A stretch of 64,000 bases of DNA. Origin: Oscillospiraceae bacterium (GTDB lineage Bacteria; Bacillota; Clostridia; Oscillospirales; Acutalibacteraceae). Positions 44,679 through 54,353 of the stretch are shown piece by piece (the first letter of the stretch is position 1; every line of letters starts with the position of its first letter). The notes under the pieces are model-generated. The model was not told where the DNA came from, made no database searches, and saw nothing but the letters and a program-made list of their open reading frames with translations. A program made the translations under genes and the position numbers. Where the stretch lies: contig SVPF01000001.1 of NCBI GenBank assembly GCA_015066005.1, positions 44,997-108,996 of the forward strand, written 5' to 3'.

Positions 44679-45389
44679 TCAAGTCGTGGCATCATTTTCG
44701 ACCTTTTTACTGCCGGGAGGTATTGCAAGCATACCCCTGAAAACACAGGTGTGGTGGGGTGTAATTACCCTATCCTCGTGAAGTGAGCCGAAATACCAAT
44801 GCTTAAACTGACAAGCCGAGCCGATTTCCTGAAAATAGCCGTTAAGCTTATTGATACGGTCAGTATTACCGTGCCGCAAAAGAATTGCGCTTTTAACAAG
44901 TGCGGGGGGCTCGTGGGTTATAAAATAGTCAACCTTACAGCCAACCTCATCCAAAGCCCTGGCGCCCTGCGCCATTTCCAAAGCGGTAGGCTCCTCATCG
45001 CTCCACCACATACCCTGCTCGCGTCGCATTTCACGGTCGGTGCTCTCCCCTCCTCCAAAGGTGAAGAAGGTGTTGCCCTCTAAATTAAAAATCTGGCCGC
45101 GCATAAGGTGAATTAAATTGCCTTTTATACGGTGCACCATACCGCCGTGCCAATAGGTTACACGGGAACGGTTAATGCGATCAAGGTTGTCGTGTGTGCC
45201 GTCAATAAAAGCGGTTACAAAACGTCGTGAGGCAAGGTAGTCAATAACCTCGCGTTCGGTCTTGTCGCCCGAAAATATGTAGCCAAAATCACCGCAAACC
45301 AAAAGCACGTCACCGCTTTTCAGCTTCCTGAAATTTTTGTCATAAAGGCGTTCAAGCTCGCCGTGCATATCCCCCGTCACATAAACCAT
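44679..45389 (-). CDS. Calcineurin-like metallophosphoesterase
   Basis: The protein has 236 residues. YVTGDMHGELERL (DxH), VCGDFGYIF (GD), DGTHDNLDR (GNHD/E position, Asn replaced by Thr) and ITHEPP are the metal-binding motifs. It probably cleaves a phosphoester; the substrate is unknown. It is read toward the pseudokinase gene from the same strand, 54 bp upstream. Confidence 0.85.
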   Translation of the reverse strand: MVYVTGDMHGELERLYDKNFRKLKSGDVLLVCGDFGYIFSGDKTEREVIDYLASRRFVTAFIDGTHDNLDRINRSRVTYWHGGMVHRIKGNLIHLMRGQIFNLEGNTFFTFGGGESTDREMRREQGMWWSDEEPTALEMAQGARALDEVGCKVDYFITHEPPALVKSAILLRHGNTDRINKLNGYFQEIGSACQFKHWYFGSLHEDRVITPHHTCVFRGMLAIPPGSKKVENDATT

Positions 45390-45493
45390 ACCGTATCACC
45401 TCTTTTTTAAAAATAACACTTTATTTTTAGCGAAAATATTGGTATAATGAATTTATACATAAAACATTATACAACATTACGAGGTAAATTTCT

Positions 45494-46837
45494 ATGCCTA
45501 AAAAGCTTTTTTCCATATTTTTTATATGTTTTTTAATAATAACATCGGTTTTTGTGCCTATTTCAGCCTCGGCTTATGAGGTTACCAGCTTTGAAATTAC
45601 CGCAGAAGCAGGTATGCTGATTTCGCTTGACACGGGTGAGGTGCTTTGGGAAAAGAACCCTGACAAAAAAATGTACCCTGCATCCATTACCAAAATTATG
45701 ACCGCCATTTTAATGGTTGAAAGTGATTTGTGGAACCCTGAAGCCAAGGTTACCCTTACAAAAGCCGCACTTGATAAAACCCTTGGTACAGGCCTTGCGG
45801 TTTCGCTTTTAAAAGAGGGGGAGGAATTTACCCAGCTTGACCTGTTATATATGGTGCTTTTATCATCCTTTGGTGACTGCGCATATCTTGCGGCCGACGT
45901 TTACGGAGGAAGCCTTGAGGGCTTTGTTGAAATGATGAACGAAAAGGCGAAGGAGCTTGGTCTTAACGGCACCCATTACTCTAACCCCGTTGGTCTTCAC
46001 GAGGAGGAAACCTACACCACCGCACGCGACACATATAATCTTTGTGTTTACGCAAAAAAACACGATATTATAACCGAAATATGCGGTAAATCACGCTATA
46101 AGCTGGTTACCACCAAGGGTACCACCCGCACCCTTTCAACCACTAATTTCTTATTGGACCAAACAACAAATTATTACTATCAATACGCATCGGGCTTTAA
46201 AACAGGCTACACAGGTGCCGCGGGCCGTTGCCTTGTAAGTACAGCCAGCCACAATGGCTACAATTATATGTGCATTTTACTTAAATGCCCAAACAGGCCA
46301 AATATAAAGCGTTACGAATTTGTTGAAAGCCGTGAATTATACCGTTGGGCATTTAACAACTTTTCGTTTAGGGAAATTGCAAAATCCAATGAGCCGGTTT
46401 GCGAAATACCTGTAGAAATGTCCCTTGAAACCGACTTTTTACCACTTTATTTTGAAAAGCCTTTTATTTCGGTTTTACCAAACGAAGCCGATGATTCAAC
46501 CATAATTATTAAAACCTACTTTGAAAACGAAACCGCCGTTGCACCGATTAAAAAAGGTGATGTGCTGGGCTATGCAGAGGTTGTGTATGCCGAAAAGGTT
46601 ATTGGCACGGTGGATTTAATTGCAGGTCAGGATGTTAAGGTTAGCGGACTTTTACAGTTTTGGGAGCTTGTAAAGGATATTTTTACAAGCAAATATATGA
46701 AGGCTGTTTACATTATTATTGCCGCTGTTATAGTGGGCTTTATCTTGGTTATGATAAAGCTTAACTGGCCCCGCAAAAGAAGAAAAGTAAAATATATTCC
46801 CTATAAGGAAAGAGATTTAAATAATGACAAGGATTAA
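45494..46837 (+). CDS. D-alanyl-D-alanine carboxypeptidase-like protein (S11, DacF type)
   Basis: The protein has 447 residues: signal peptide, S11 catalytic domain and a C-terminal membrane helix (about 405-425) plus a basic tail. YPASITKIMTA gives the SxxK nucleophile motif and GFKTGYTGAAG the KTG motif. The middle SxN motif, normally SGND, reads SFGD, so the catalytic Asn is missing. The family trims peptidoglycan stem peptides. The change may reduce or alter activity. The stop overlaps the next gene's start. Confidence 0.88.
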   Translation: MPKKLFSIFFICFLIITSVFVPISASAYEVTSFEITAEAGMLISLDTGEVLWEKNPDKKMYPASITKIMTAILMVESDLWNPEAKVTLTKAALDKTLGTGLAVSLLKEGEEFTQLDLLYMVLLSSFGDCAYLAADVYGGSLEGFVEMMNEKAKELGLNGTHYSNPVGLHEEETYTTARDTYNLCVYAKKHDIITEICGKSRYKLVTTKGTTRTLSTTNFLLDQTTNYYYQYASGFKTGYTGAAGRCLVSTASHNGYNYMCILLKCPNRPNIKRYEFVESRELYRWAFNNFSFREIAKSNEPVCEIPVEMSLETDFLPLYFEKPFISVLPNEADDSTIIIKTYFENETAVAPIKKGDVLGYAEVVYAEKVIGTVDLIAGQDVKVSGLLQFWELVKDIFTSKYMKAVYIIIAAVIVGFILVMIKLNWPRKRRKVKYIPYKERDLNNDKD

Positions 46838-47423
46838 ATTTTTAGCATTTTTAATTTGTAGTTGTTTGCTTTTTAGTCTTTGTGGCTGCAAAAGCGGACT
46901 TCCCTATGAAAAAGATGAAAAGCTTTACGGCACTCATACCGCCGTTATGACCGTTAAGGACTTTGGCGAGGTTAAAATTGAGCTTTACGGCGATATTGCA
47001 CCCGTAACGGTTGCAAATTTTGTAAGGCTTGTAAAGGACGGCTTTTATAACGGCTTAACCTTTCACCGCGCAATTGAAGGGTATATGATACAAGGCGGCG
47101 ACCCCAACGGTGACGGCACAGGCAACAGTAATCCCCGCATTTACGGTGAATTTAAAAGCAACCGCTTTGAAAATACCCTTTCCCACACCCGCGGTGTTAT
47201 ATCAATGGCGCGCTCGCGTGATTATAACAGCGCTTCCTGTCAGTTTTTTATAATGGTGGGTGATGAAACCCGCCTTGACGGCGACTATGCCGCTTTCGGT
47301 AAGGTTATTGAGGGTATGGATGTAATTGATGCTGCCTTGGCTTCAATTAAAACCGTTGGTTCAAACGGTGAGGTTGCCCCAAAGGACCAACCCGTTATTG
47401 AAAAAATTGAAATGTCAGAATAA
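46824..47423 (+). CDS. Cyclophilin-type peptidyl-prolyl isomerase lipoprotein
   Basis: The protein has 199 residues. Lipobox LFSLCGCKS, then a cyclophilin domain with FHRAIEGYMIQGGDPNGDGTG and SCQFFIMV, the catalytic Arg and Phe/Gln region. It should help fold exported proteins at the outer face of the membrane. It overlaps the carboxypeptidase gene by 14 bp, implying coupled expression at the cell envelope. Confidence 0.94.
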   Translation: MTRIKFLAFLICSCLLFSLCGCKSGLPYEKDEKLYGTHTAVMTVKDFGEVKIELYGDIAPVTVANFVRLVKDGFYNGLTFHRAIEGYMIQGGDPNGDGTGNSNPRIYGEFKSNRFENTLSHTRGVISMARSRDYNSASCQFFIMVGDETRLDGDYAAFGKVIEGMDVIDAALASIKTVGSNGEVAPKDQPVIEKIEMSE

Positions 47424-47427
47424 AGTT

Positions 47428-47460
47428 AAAGACCAACCAAAACGGTTGGTCTTTAGTTTT
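47428..47460. terminator. Terminator between cyclophilin and Veg-like genes
   Basis: AAAGACCAACC, AAAAC, GGTTGGTCTTT, then AGTTTT; serves both convergent genes. Confidence 0.87.
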
Positions 47461-47698
47461 ATAATTCCTTAATGCTTACGCTGTTTGTTAAAAGGTCGGT
47501 ATATTGAAGTGTATAGCTTTTCGGGTTTTCTACACCAAATTCCTCCACCCTGAAAACATGCGGATAAACACCCCTTATAATTGCGGGCGTGTCGCTTAAA
47601 TAAATGCGAGGGTGCGAAAGGGTAATGGTAATGTGAATTTGGTGGTTTTCTTTAAAAAGCTGGTTAATGCGAGCCTTTATTTTTTCAATTGCGGTCAT
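47459..47698 (-). CDS. Veg-like small protein
   Basis: The protein has 79 residues. IEKIKARINQLF...IHITITLSHPR then YPHVFRVEEFG...YTLQYTDLLTNSVSI follows the pattern of Veg (Y-P-x-x-F, then Y-x-D-x-L-T-x-x-V). Veg is a highly expressed small protein linked to biofilm control in Bacillus. GGAGG lies 8 nt before ATG, and the gene has a long leader with its own promoter. Similarity is by pattern only. Confidence 0.7.
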   Translation of the reverse strand: MTAIEKIKARINQLFKENHQIHITITLSHPRIYLSDTPAIIRGVYPHVFRVEEFGVENPKSYTLQYTDLLTNSVSIKEL

Positions 47699-47818
47699 AA
47701 AAAATATCCTCCGGTTTATGTTTTGACAGAGAGATGTCCAAACGCTAACCGTTACTTAAGGATATAGCCTTTATGTTATATCCGCTTCGAAGCACTCCCG
47801 TGGCAGTCACCTGACTAC
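47699..47818 (-). other. Structured 5' leader of the Veg-like gene
   Basis: About 120 nt between the extended -10 promoter and the start codon. It contains GGATATA, ten nt, TATATCC; a GCTTCGAAGC palindrome; and a GACATCTCTCTGTC hairpin next to the ribosome site. I do not recognise a known riboswitch in it. Confidence 0.45.
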
Positions 47819-47824
47819 ATACCA

Positions 47825-47830
47825 ATTATA
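47825..47830 (-). promoter_or_regulatory. Extended -10 promoter of Veg-like gene
   Basis: On the minus strand TGCTATAAT with an AT-rich upstream tract; no good -35 box is visible. Confidence 0.55.
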
Positions 47831-47882
47831 GCATAAATTTTTAAAAAAATCACGCAAAAATTTTCATAAATATTTAGTTAAA

Positions 47883-47942
47883 TTATATCCGTGCCGCAGG
47901 CACACCTCACCTTTTCACTCTTCACTATTACTTTTTACTTAA
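47883..47942. repeat. Short intergenic repeat-like tract
   Basis: GTGCCGCAGGCAC hairpin followed by a CACTCTTCACTATTACTTTTTACTT tract, similar in style to the ATTACGCATT tandem tract in element A. No gene here. Confidence 0.4.
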
Positions 47943-47944
47943 AA

Positions 47945-47973
47945 CAAAAAGCACCCCGAAAGGTGCTTTTTCG
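47945..47973 (-). terminator. thrS terminator
   Basis: On the minus strand GAAAAAGCACC, tttcgg, GGTGCTTTTT; at the 3' end of thrS. Confidence 0.9.
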
Positions 47974-49917
47974 TTATTTAATTACCTTTGTTTCAATGTC
48001 GTTTACTGCCATTTCAATAAACTGTGCTAAAGGCATTGCGCCAAGGTCGCCGTTTTCGCCACGCTGGCGAACAGCAACTGCGCCTGCTTCTACCTCGCTG
48101 TCACCGATGACAAGCATATAAGGTACCTTTTGAAGTCTTGCTTCACGAATCTTATAACCGATTTTTTCGTTTCTGTCGTCAAGCTCTACACGCATACCCT
48201 TTGCTTCAAGCTGTTTTTTAACATCGTAAGCGTAATCAAAATGTCTGTCAGCAATGGGTAAAATTTTAACCTGTGTGGGAGCAAGCCACATTGGGAATGC
48301 ACCCGCATATTTTTCAATAAGAAGAGCAAGTGTTCTTTCATAGCAACCGATAGAGGTGCGGTGAATGATATAAGGATTCTTCTTTTGGCCGTCACGGTCA
48401 ACGTATTCCATACCAAATTTTTCAGCAAGCATTTGGTCAATTTGAATGGTGATAAGAGTATCTTCCTTACCGTAAACATTCTTAATTTGAATATCAAGCT
48501 TAGGACCGTAGAATGCGGCCTCGCCAATACCCACCTTGTAAGGAATTTCGAGGTGGTCAAGAATTTTACCCATCATATCCTGTGCTTCGGCCCATTGCTC
48601 AGGTGTGCCGATATATTTTTCCTTATCATTGGGGTCCCACTGTGAGAAGCGGTAAGAAACATCCTCATAAAGACCTAAGGTCTTAAGCATATAAATTGCA
48701 AGCTCCAAGCTGCCACGGAATTCGTCCTCTAACTGTTCGGGGGTGCAGATTAAATGACCTTCGGAAATGGTAAACTGACGAACGCGGATAAGGCCATGCA
48801 TTTCGCCCGATTCTTCATTTCTGAAAAGTGTTGAGGTTTCACCATAACGCAAGGGCAAATCACGGTAAGAACGCGCGCGGTTTAAATATGCTTGGTATTG
48901 GAAGGGGCAGGTCATAGGACGAAGCGCAAAGCATTCCTTGGTTTCATCAGTCGGGTCGCCCAAAACAAACATACCGTCTAAATAATGGTCCCAGTGGCCT
49001 GAAATTTTGTAAAGGTCGCTCTTAGCCATAAGCGGAGTTTTAGTTCTAAGCCAGCCTCTTCTTTCTTCCTCATCCTCAACAAAGCGCTGTAAAATTTGAA
49101 GAATTTTTGTGCCCTTTGGAAGCATTATGGGAAGACCCTGACCAATGCAGTCAACAGTTGTAAAAATTTCAAGCTCGCGACCTAATTTATTGTGATCACG
49201 CTTTTTAGCCTCTTCAAGCATTGTAAGGTGTGCTTCCAATTCACTTGCCTTCGGGAAAGCGGTACCGTAAACACGGCAAAGCATCTTTTTAGAGGAGTCA
49301 CCTCTCCAATAAGCGCCGGTAGCTGAAGTGAGCTTAAACGCCTTAACAGCACCTGTGCTCATAAGATGAGCACCTGCGCATAAATCAGTAAAATCACCCT
49401 GCGCATAAAAGCTGATTTCCTCACCGTCGGGAATACCCTCTGCCAATTCCACCTTATAAGGCTCACCTTCAGCAGTAAATTTCGCAACTGCTTCGGCTTT
49501 GGGAAGCGCAAAACGGGTAAGCTCCAAATCCTCCTTAACGATTTTTTTCATTTCCTCTTCAATTTTCTTTAAATCGTCGGGGGTAAACTTTTCATCAATG
49601 TCAAAATCATAATAAAAGCCGTCATCAACTGCAGGACCAATAGCAAGCTTCGCAGCGGGATAAAGGCGCTTTACAGCCTGCGCCATAATATGAGAAGCGG
49701 TATGACGGAAGGTCCAGCGACCGTATTCATCCTCGAAGGTGAGAAGCTCAAGTGTGTCGCCATCCTTCAAAACGGTGCGTAAATCGCAGTTTTCACCGTT
49801 AATTCTGGCAGCGCAAACATTCTTGTAAAAGCCGCCCCCAAAGGACTTTGCCACTTCAAAAGCGTTAATACCGTCGTTAAATTCCTTAACAGTATCCCTT
49901 AAAGTAACCTTAATCAT
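47974..49917 (-). CDS. thrS: Threonyl-tRNA synthetase
   Basis: The protein has about 647 residues: TGS domain (IKVTLRDTVKEFNDG), editing/SAD domain (HTASHIMAQAVKRLYP, with the HxxxH and Cys region ending LCAGAHL), class II catalytic core (motif 2 FRNEESGEMHGLIRVRQF; motif 3 RTSIGCYERTLALLIEKY) and anticodon-binding domain. It charges tRNA-Thr. ATG 49917 follows AGGAGGA; the track start lies in the leader. It is controlled by the T-box upstream. Confidence 0.98.
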   Translation of the reverse strand: MIKVTLRDTVKEFNDGINAFEVAKSFGGGFYKNVCAARINGENCDLRTVLKDGDTLELLTFEDEYGRWTFRHTASHIMAQAVKRLYPAAKLAIGPAVDDGFYYDFDIDEKFTPDDLKKIEEEMKKIVKEDLELTRFALPKAEAVAKFTAEGEPYKVELAEGIPDGEEISFYAQGDFTDLCAGAHLMSTGAVKAFKLTSATGAYWRGDSSKKMLCRVYGTAFPKASELEAHLTMLEEAKKRDHNKLGRELEIFTTVDCIGQGLPIMLPKGTKILQILQRFVEDEEERRGWLRTKTPLMAKSDLYKISGHWDHYLDGMFVLGDPTDETKECFALRPMTCPFQYQAYLNRARSYRDLPLRYGETSTLFRNEESGEMHGLIRVRQFTISEGHLICTPEQLEDEFRGSLELAIYMLKTLGLYEDVSYRFSQWDPNDKEKYIGTPEQWAEAQDMMGKILDHLEIPYKVGIGEAAFYGPKLDIQIKNVYGKEDTLITIQIDQMLAEKFGMEYVDRDGQKKNPYIIHRTSIGCYERTLALLIEKYAGAFPMWLAPTQVKILPIADRHFDYAYDVKKQLEAKGMRVELDDRNEKIGYKIREARLQKVPYMLVIGDSEVEAGAVAVRQRGENGDLGAMPLAQFIEMAVNDIETKVIK

Positions 49918-49935
49918 TTTAATTCCTCCTAAAAA

Positions 49936-50172
49936 ACAAAAAAACTCCGTCCCTAATAAAAGGGACGAAGCATAATTTCTCCGCGGTTCCACCCAAATTC
50001 CGAAAAATCGGCACTTAAAATACCCTTAACGCAGGCTAAACGGTACGGGTTTTTGACCCCCGCACAGCTCAAAGGCGGTTTCACTTAAAGTCGGTTTAGT
50101 GGGCTTGCAGCCGGTGACCCACATTCTCTTAAAACTTCACATTTAAGCTAATGTCCTTATCAATGCTTTTCT
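49936..50172 (-). promoter_or_regulatory. T-box riboswitch, threonine type
   Basis: On the minus strand the leader holds the canonical T-box TTTGGGTGGAACCGCGG, followed by a terminator stem CGTCCCTTTTATTAGGGACG and a T-run. Upstream, the AGAGAATG region and a GGCTGCAAGCCC-type apical part fit Stem I. ACC in GTGAAACCGCC is the likely Thr specifier codon. Uncharged tRNA-Thr would stabilise the antiterminator and turn thrS on. This accounts for the 345-bp gap upstream of thrS. Confidence 0.92.
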
Positions 50173-50179
50173 AAAAGTA

Positions 50180-50208
50180 ATAATACAACTTTATTTTATA
50201 TGTGTCAA
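50180..50208 (-). promoter_or_regulatory. thrS promoter
   Basis: On the minus strand TTGACA, 17 bp, TATTAT, directly before the T-box leader. Confidence 0.8.
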
Positions 50209-50219
50209 GTGTTTTTTGC

Positions 50220-50248
50220 TTGAATATAAGGCATATATATGTTAAAAT
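50220..50248 (+). promoter_or_regulatory. pth-mfd promoter
   Basis: TTGAAT, 17 bp, TAAAAT, just right of the divergent thrS promoter. Confidence 0.65.
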
Positions 50249-50263
50249 ACTGTCGGTGATTAA

Positions 50264-50854
50264 ATGATTTTTTCTAAAAAACCCACTTTCCAGTGGCTTG
50301 TGGTTGGCCTTGGTAACCCGGGGCTTCAGTATGAATGCACCCGCCACAATGTAGGCTTTATGACTGCCGACCTTTTTATGAAGGAAAACGGCGGTAACTT
50401 TAATAAGCACAAGTTTGATGCCGTTTTTGGTGAATGCAGTATTGGCAAAAGCCGTGTGCTTGTTGCAAAGCCCCAAACCTATATGAACAATTCGGGCCGT
50501 GCTGTTACCCAAATTGCCGCTTTTTACAAAATTCCGCTTGATAAAATTATTATTATTTTTGACGATATTTCGCTTGATGTCGGCAAAATTAGAATGAGGC
50601 GGAACGGCAGTCACGGCGGTCACAACGGTATGAAGGATATTATTGAGCTTTTCGGCAACAGTAATATTGCCCGAATTAAAATTGGCGTTGGGCAAAAGCC
50701 CCACCCCGATTATAATTTGGCCGACTGGGTGCTTTCAAAATTTCCTGACAGCGATAAGGAAAATCTTGAAGCCGCCCTGCTTAAAGCCACCAAAGCCGCT
50801 AAAGAAATTATTACAAAGGGTATTGATTCAGCAATGAATAAATACAACAACTGA
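50264..50854 (+). CDS. pth: Peptidyl-tRNA hydrolase
   Basis: The protein has 196 residues. LVVGLGNPGLQYECTRHNVGFM carries the catalytic His and Asn, and KPQTYMNNSGRAV plus IFDDISLDVGKIRMR complete the site. It recycles peptidyl-tRNAs released from stalled ribosomes. A short leader with CGGTGA precedes ATG. mfd follows after 2 nt, the usual Firmicutes order. Confidence 0.96.
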   Translation: MIFSKKPTFQWLVVGLGNPGLQYECTRHNVGFMTADLFMKENGGNFNKHKFDAVFGECSIGKSRVLVAKPQTYMNNSGRAVTQIAAFYKIPLDKIIIIFDDISLDVGKIRMRRNGSHGGHNGMKDIIELFGNSNIARIKIGVGQKPHPDYNLADWVLSKFPDSDKENLEAALLKATKAAKEIITKGIDSAMNKYNN

Positions 50855-50856
50855 AA

Positions 50857-53800
50857 ATGAAATTTATAAGCGATGTTCTTAAAAATGACAGCGATTATAA
50901 AAGCCTTTTAAACGACTGCGAAAAGGGGCGCCTTCCCACCCTTTGCACAGGGCTTTCAAATGTGCACAAGGCGGCAATTATTGCGGCACTTTACGGTCAT
51001 TTAAACAAAAGAATTGCTGTTATTACCCCCGATGAAGCCACAGCCGATGCATTACAGAACGACCTTACTTCACTTAATGTAAACGCTGTAAACTTTCCGT
51101 CAAGGGATTATTGCCTTTGCAATATGCAGGGCTATTCAAAAGAATATGAGCAAAAACGCACCGACACCCTGTCTAAGCTTTTAGGCGGGGGTTTTGGCGT
51201 GCTTACATTGTCGTTAGATGCGGCACTGCAATACACCCTTCCACCCCAAAAATTAAAGGCCGCAAACTTCACTTTAAAGGGCGGCGACTGTATAGAAATC
51301 AGCTCCCTTTGTGACAAGCTTTTAAACAGCGGCTATGTTAGAAGTGAATTGTGCGAGGGCATTGGTCAGTTTTCGGTGCGCGGCGGTATTTTTGACATTT
51401 TTCCCGTAAACCAAAAGGACCCCGTAAGAATTGAATTTTGGGGCGATGAAATTGACAGCATATCATTTTTCGACCCCGAAACACAGCGCCGCACCGACAA
51501 TGTGGATTATATTGATATTACCCCCGCTTGCGAGGTGCTTTTTAATAGCGATGAGCTTTTATCAATCCTTTCAAAGCTTTTAAAAAGCAAAAGCATTACC
51601 GAAAATCAGGCAAAACAAATTGAAAAGGATATAAACTCCCTTGAAAACGGTATTTCAATTCAGCCCGACCGTTATATTCCCCTGCTTTTTGATACAACCG
51701 TTTTTGATTATTTAGATGATACGCTTATCATTTTGTCCGACAGTATAAATATTTCCGAAAGACTTAAAAGCACCGCTTCCCAAAATGAAATGGATGTTGA
51801 AAATCTTTTACAGGAAGGCTTTTTAAATAAGAAAACCGCAAAGCTGTGGCTTACAAAAACGGAATTTTACGAAAAATGCGAAGCCGCTGTTATTATGGAT
51901 AATTTCAGCCGCAACAGCTATGAATTAAAGGTAAAAAACATTATTAACTTTAATTTAAAACGCTCTACCGCATGGGGCGGTGATATTGGCGTTTTGCTTG
52001 AGGATATTTCCTACACCTTAGAAAACAAGGGTACAGCGGTTATTCTTGCGGGCGAAAGCCGTGCCGCAAGGGTGCTTACCGCTTCACTTCAGGAAAAAGG
52101 CATTAACGCACTTTTAAGTGATAACCCCGAAATAAAGGCAGGGGCGGTTTATGTTACAACAGGCGGTCTTTCCGACGGGTTTGAAATTCCGTCACAAAAA
52201 TTTATACTTATAACCCACCGATATATTGCCGCTGACAGAAAACGGCTTAAAAAGAAGGCCAAAAAGGGGCAGGAAATTGGTTCACTTGATGAGCTTAAAA
52301 AAGGTGATTATGTTGTTCACGAAGCCCACGGTATCGGTATTTTTGACGGCATTAACCGCATTACAAACGGCGGTGTTACTAAGGATTATATTAAAATTAA
52401 ATACGCTAAAAGTGATGTTTTGTATGTGCCGGTTACACAGCTTGATTTAGTTTCGCGCTATATCGGTGCCGCTACCGAGGATTCACAGATAAAAATTAAC
52501 CGCCTGGGCGGCAGCGAATGGCAAAAAACCCGAAGGCGTGTTAAAGCGGCAGTTAAAGATATGGCAAAGCAGCTTACTGCACTTTACGCCAAACGAATGG
52601 CAATTAAGGGCTATGCCTTTTCACCCGACACCGATTTGCAAAACGATTTTGAACGTAGGTTTGAATATGATGAAACCGATGACCAGCTTAGGTGTATTAA
52701 CGAAATTAAGGCCGATATGGAGCGGGATGTGCCAATGGACCGTCTTTTGTGCGGGGATGTTGGCTTTGGCAAAACCGAGGTCGCCCTTCGCGCCGCCTTT
52801 AAATGTATAAGCGAAGGCAAGCAATGTGCCCTTTTGGTGCCAACCACAATTTTGGCGCTTCAGCATTACAATACCATTGTGCGCCGTTTTGGTGAAATGC
52901 CGGTAACGGTTAAGCTTTTGAACCGCTTTGTAACACCCAAACAGCAGCAAAAAATTATATCTGACCTTAAATGCGGCAGGCTTGATATGGTTGTGGGCAC
53001 ACACCGCCTGATTTCAAAGGATGTAAGCTTTAAGGATTTAGGACTTGTTATTATAGATGAGGAGCAGCGCTTTGGCGTGGCACAAAAGGAACGTTTTAAG
53101 GAGCTTTACCCGTCGGTCGATATACTAACCCTTTCAGCCACCCCCATTCCGAGAACGCTTAATATGGCAATGTCAGGCCTTCGTGATATGTCAAGCCTTG
53201 ATGAAGCACCGGGTGACCGTCATCCTGTGCAAACCTATGTGCTCGAACAAAATATGGGCATTTTAGTTGATGCCATAAGAAAGGAAATTCGCCGCGGAGG
53301 TCAGGTTTATTACCTGCACAACACCATTGATACCATTGAACGCTGTGCCGCACGCCTTAAGGCAAAGCTACCCGAAATTAACATTGGTATAGCTCACGGA
53401 AGAATGAGCGAGGATGAGCTTTCGAATGTGTGGAAGCAGCTATTAGAGCACGAAATAGACCTGCTTGTATGCACCACAATTATTGAAACGGGTGTAGATG
53501 TACCCAACGCCAACACCCTAATTATTGAAAACGCCGACCGAATGGGGCTTTCACAGCTTCACCAGCTTCGTGGCCGTGTCGGCCGTTCGCCGCGTCGCGC
53601 TTATGCTTATTTTTGCTTTACACCCAACAAGCAGTTAAGTGATATTGCGTCAAAACGGCTTGAAGCAATAAGGGAATATACCGAATTCGGCTCGGGCTTT
53701 AAAATTGCAATGCGTGACCTTGAAATTAGAGGGGCGGGCAGTATTTTAGGCGGTGAACAGCACGGTAATATGGAATCGGTTGGGTATGATATGTACCTGA

Positions 53801-54276
53801 AGCTTTTAAGCGATGCTGTTAATGAGGAAAACGGTGTTATTCCCGATGATGATATTCCCTGTACGGTTGACCTTAACGTTTCGGCGCATATACCCGAAGG
53901 CTATATTTCTTCCCTTCCTGCAAGGCTTGGAATTTATAAGCGTATTGCCGCAATAAGAAGCGATGAGGATGCCAGCGATGTTATTGATGAGCTTTGTGAC
54001 CGCTTCGGTGAGCCGCCAAGGGCTGTAATGGGACTTATTGATATTGCAATTTTGCGCAATAAGGCGGCCGACAATAAAATTGCAGAAATTACCGCAAACG
54101 GAAATATGGCAATTTTAAAAATAAATTCCATTCAGGCCGATACCGTGCATAAGCTTTCCGAAAAATACGGCAACCGCTTTATGCTTAACGTTACCGAGAA
54201 GCCAATTTATACAATTAGGCTTTTAAAGAACCAAAATTTGTCTGATTTTGTGGGCGAGCTTATAAATGCCTTATAA
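50857..54276 (+). CDS. mfd: Transcription-repair coupling factor Mfd
   Basis: The protein has 1139 residues, normal size. N-terminal UvrB-like part (FSVRGGIFDIFP, EFWGDEID), RNA-polymerase interaction domain (LKKGDYVVHEAHGIGIFDGI), then SF2 translocase motifs (LLCGDVGFGKTEVALRAAF, IIDEEQRFGV, LSATPIPRTL, QLRGRVGRS) and a C-terminal TRCF domain. It removes stalled polymerase and recruits UvrA. It is read with pth. Confidence 0.98.
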   Translation: MKFISDVLKNDSDYKSLLNDCEKGRLPTLCTGLSNVHKAAIIAALYGHLNKRIAVITPDEATADALQNDLTSLNVNAVNFPSRDYCLCNMQGYSKEYEQKRTDTLSKLLGGGFGVLTLSLDAALQYTLPPQKLKAANFTLKGGDCIEISSLCDKLLNSGYVRSELCEGIGQFSVRGGIFDIFPVNQKDPVRIEFWGDEIDSISFFDPETQRRTDNVDYIDITPACEVLFNSDELLSILSKLLKSKSITENQAKQIEKDINSLENGISIQPDRYIPLLFDTTVFDYLDDTLIILSDSINISERLKSTASQNEMDVENLLQEGFLNKKTAKLWLTKTEFYEKCEAAVIMDNFSRNSYELKVKNIINFNLKRSTAWGGDIGVLLEDISYTLENKGTAVILAGESRAARVLTASLQEKGINALLSDNPEIKAGAVYVTTGGLSDGFEIPSQKFILITHRYIAADRKRLKKKAKKGQEIGSLDELKKGDYVVHEAHGIGIFDGINRITNGGVTKDYIKIKYAKSDVLYVPVTQLDLVSRYIGAATEDSQIKINRLGGSEWQKTRRRVKAAVKDMAKQLTALYAKRMAIKGYAFSPDTDLQNDFERRFEYDETDDQLRCINEIKADMERDVPMDRLLCGDVGFGKTEVALRAAFKCISEGKQCALLVPTTILALQHYNTIVRRFGEMPVTVKLLNRFVTPKQQQKIISDLKCGRLDMVVGTHRLISKDVSFKDLGLVIIDEEQRFGVAQKERFKELYPSVDILTLSATPIPRTLNMAMSGLRDMSSLDEAPGDRHPVQTYVLEQNMGILVDAIRKEIRRGGQVYYLHNTIDTIERCAARLKAKLPEINIGIAHGRMSEDELSNVWKQLLEHEIDLLVCTTIIETGVDVPNANTLIIENADRMGLSQLHQLRGRVGRSPRRAYAYFCFTPNKQLSDIASKRLEAIREYTEFGSGFKIAMRDLEIRGAGSILGGEQHGNMESVGYDMYLKLLSDAVNEENGVIPDDDIPCTVDLNVSAHIPEGYISSLPARLGIYKRIAAIRSDEDASDVIDELCDRFGEPPRAVMGLIDIAILRNKAADNKIAEITANGNMAILKINSIQADTVHKLSEKYGNRFMLNVTEKPIYTIRLLKNQNLSDFVGELINAL

Positions 54277-54353
54277 TTAGAAAATTTTTGTGGACTTTTC
54301 GTTTAAGTTATTATATAATATGTATATTGTACAAAATCTTCGGAGGATTAAAA

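Noticed and set aside
50171-50704. 177-aa minus-strand ORF over pth
   Set aside because: Shadow of pth; the region upstream is the thrS promoter and T-box.
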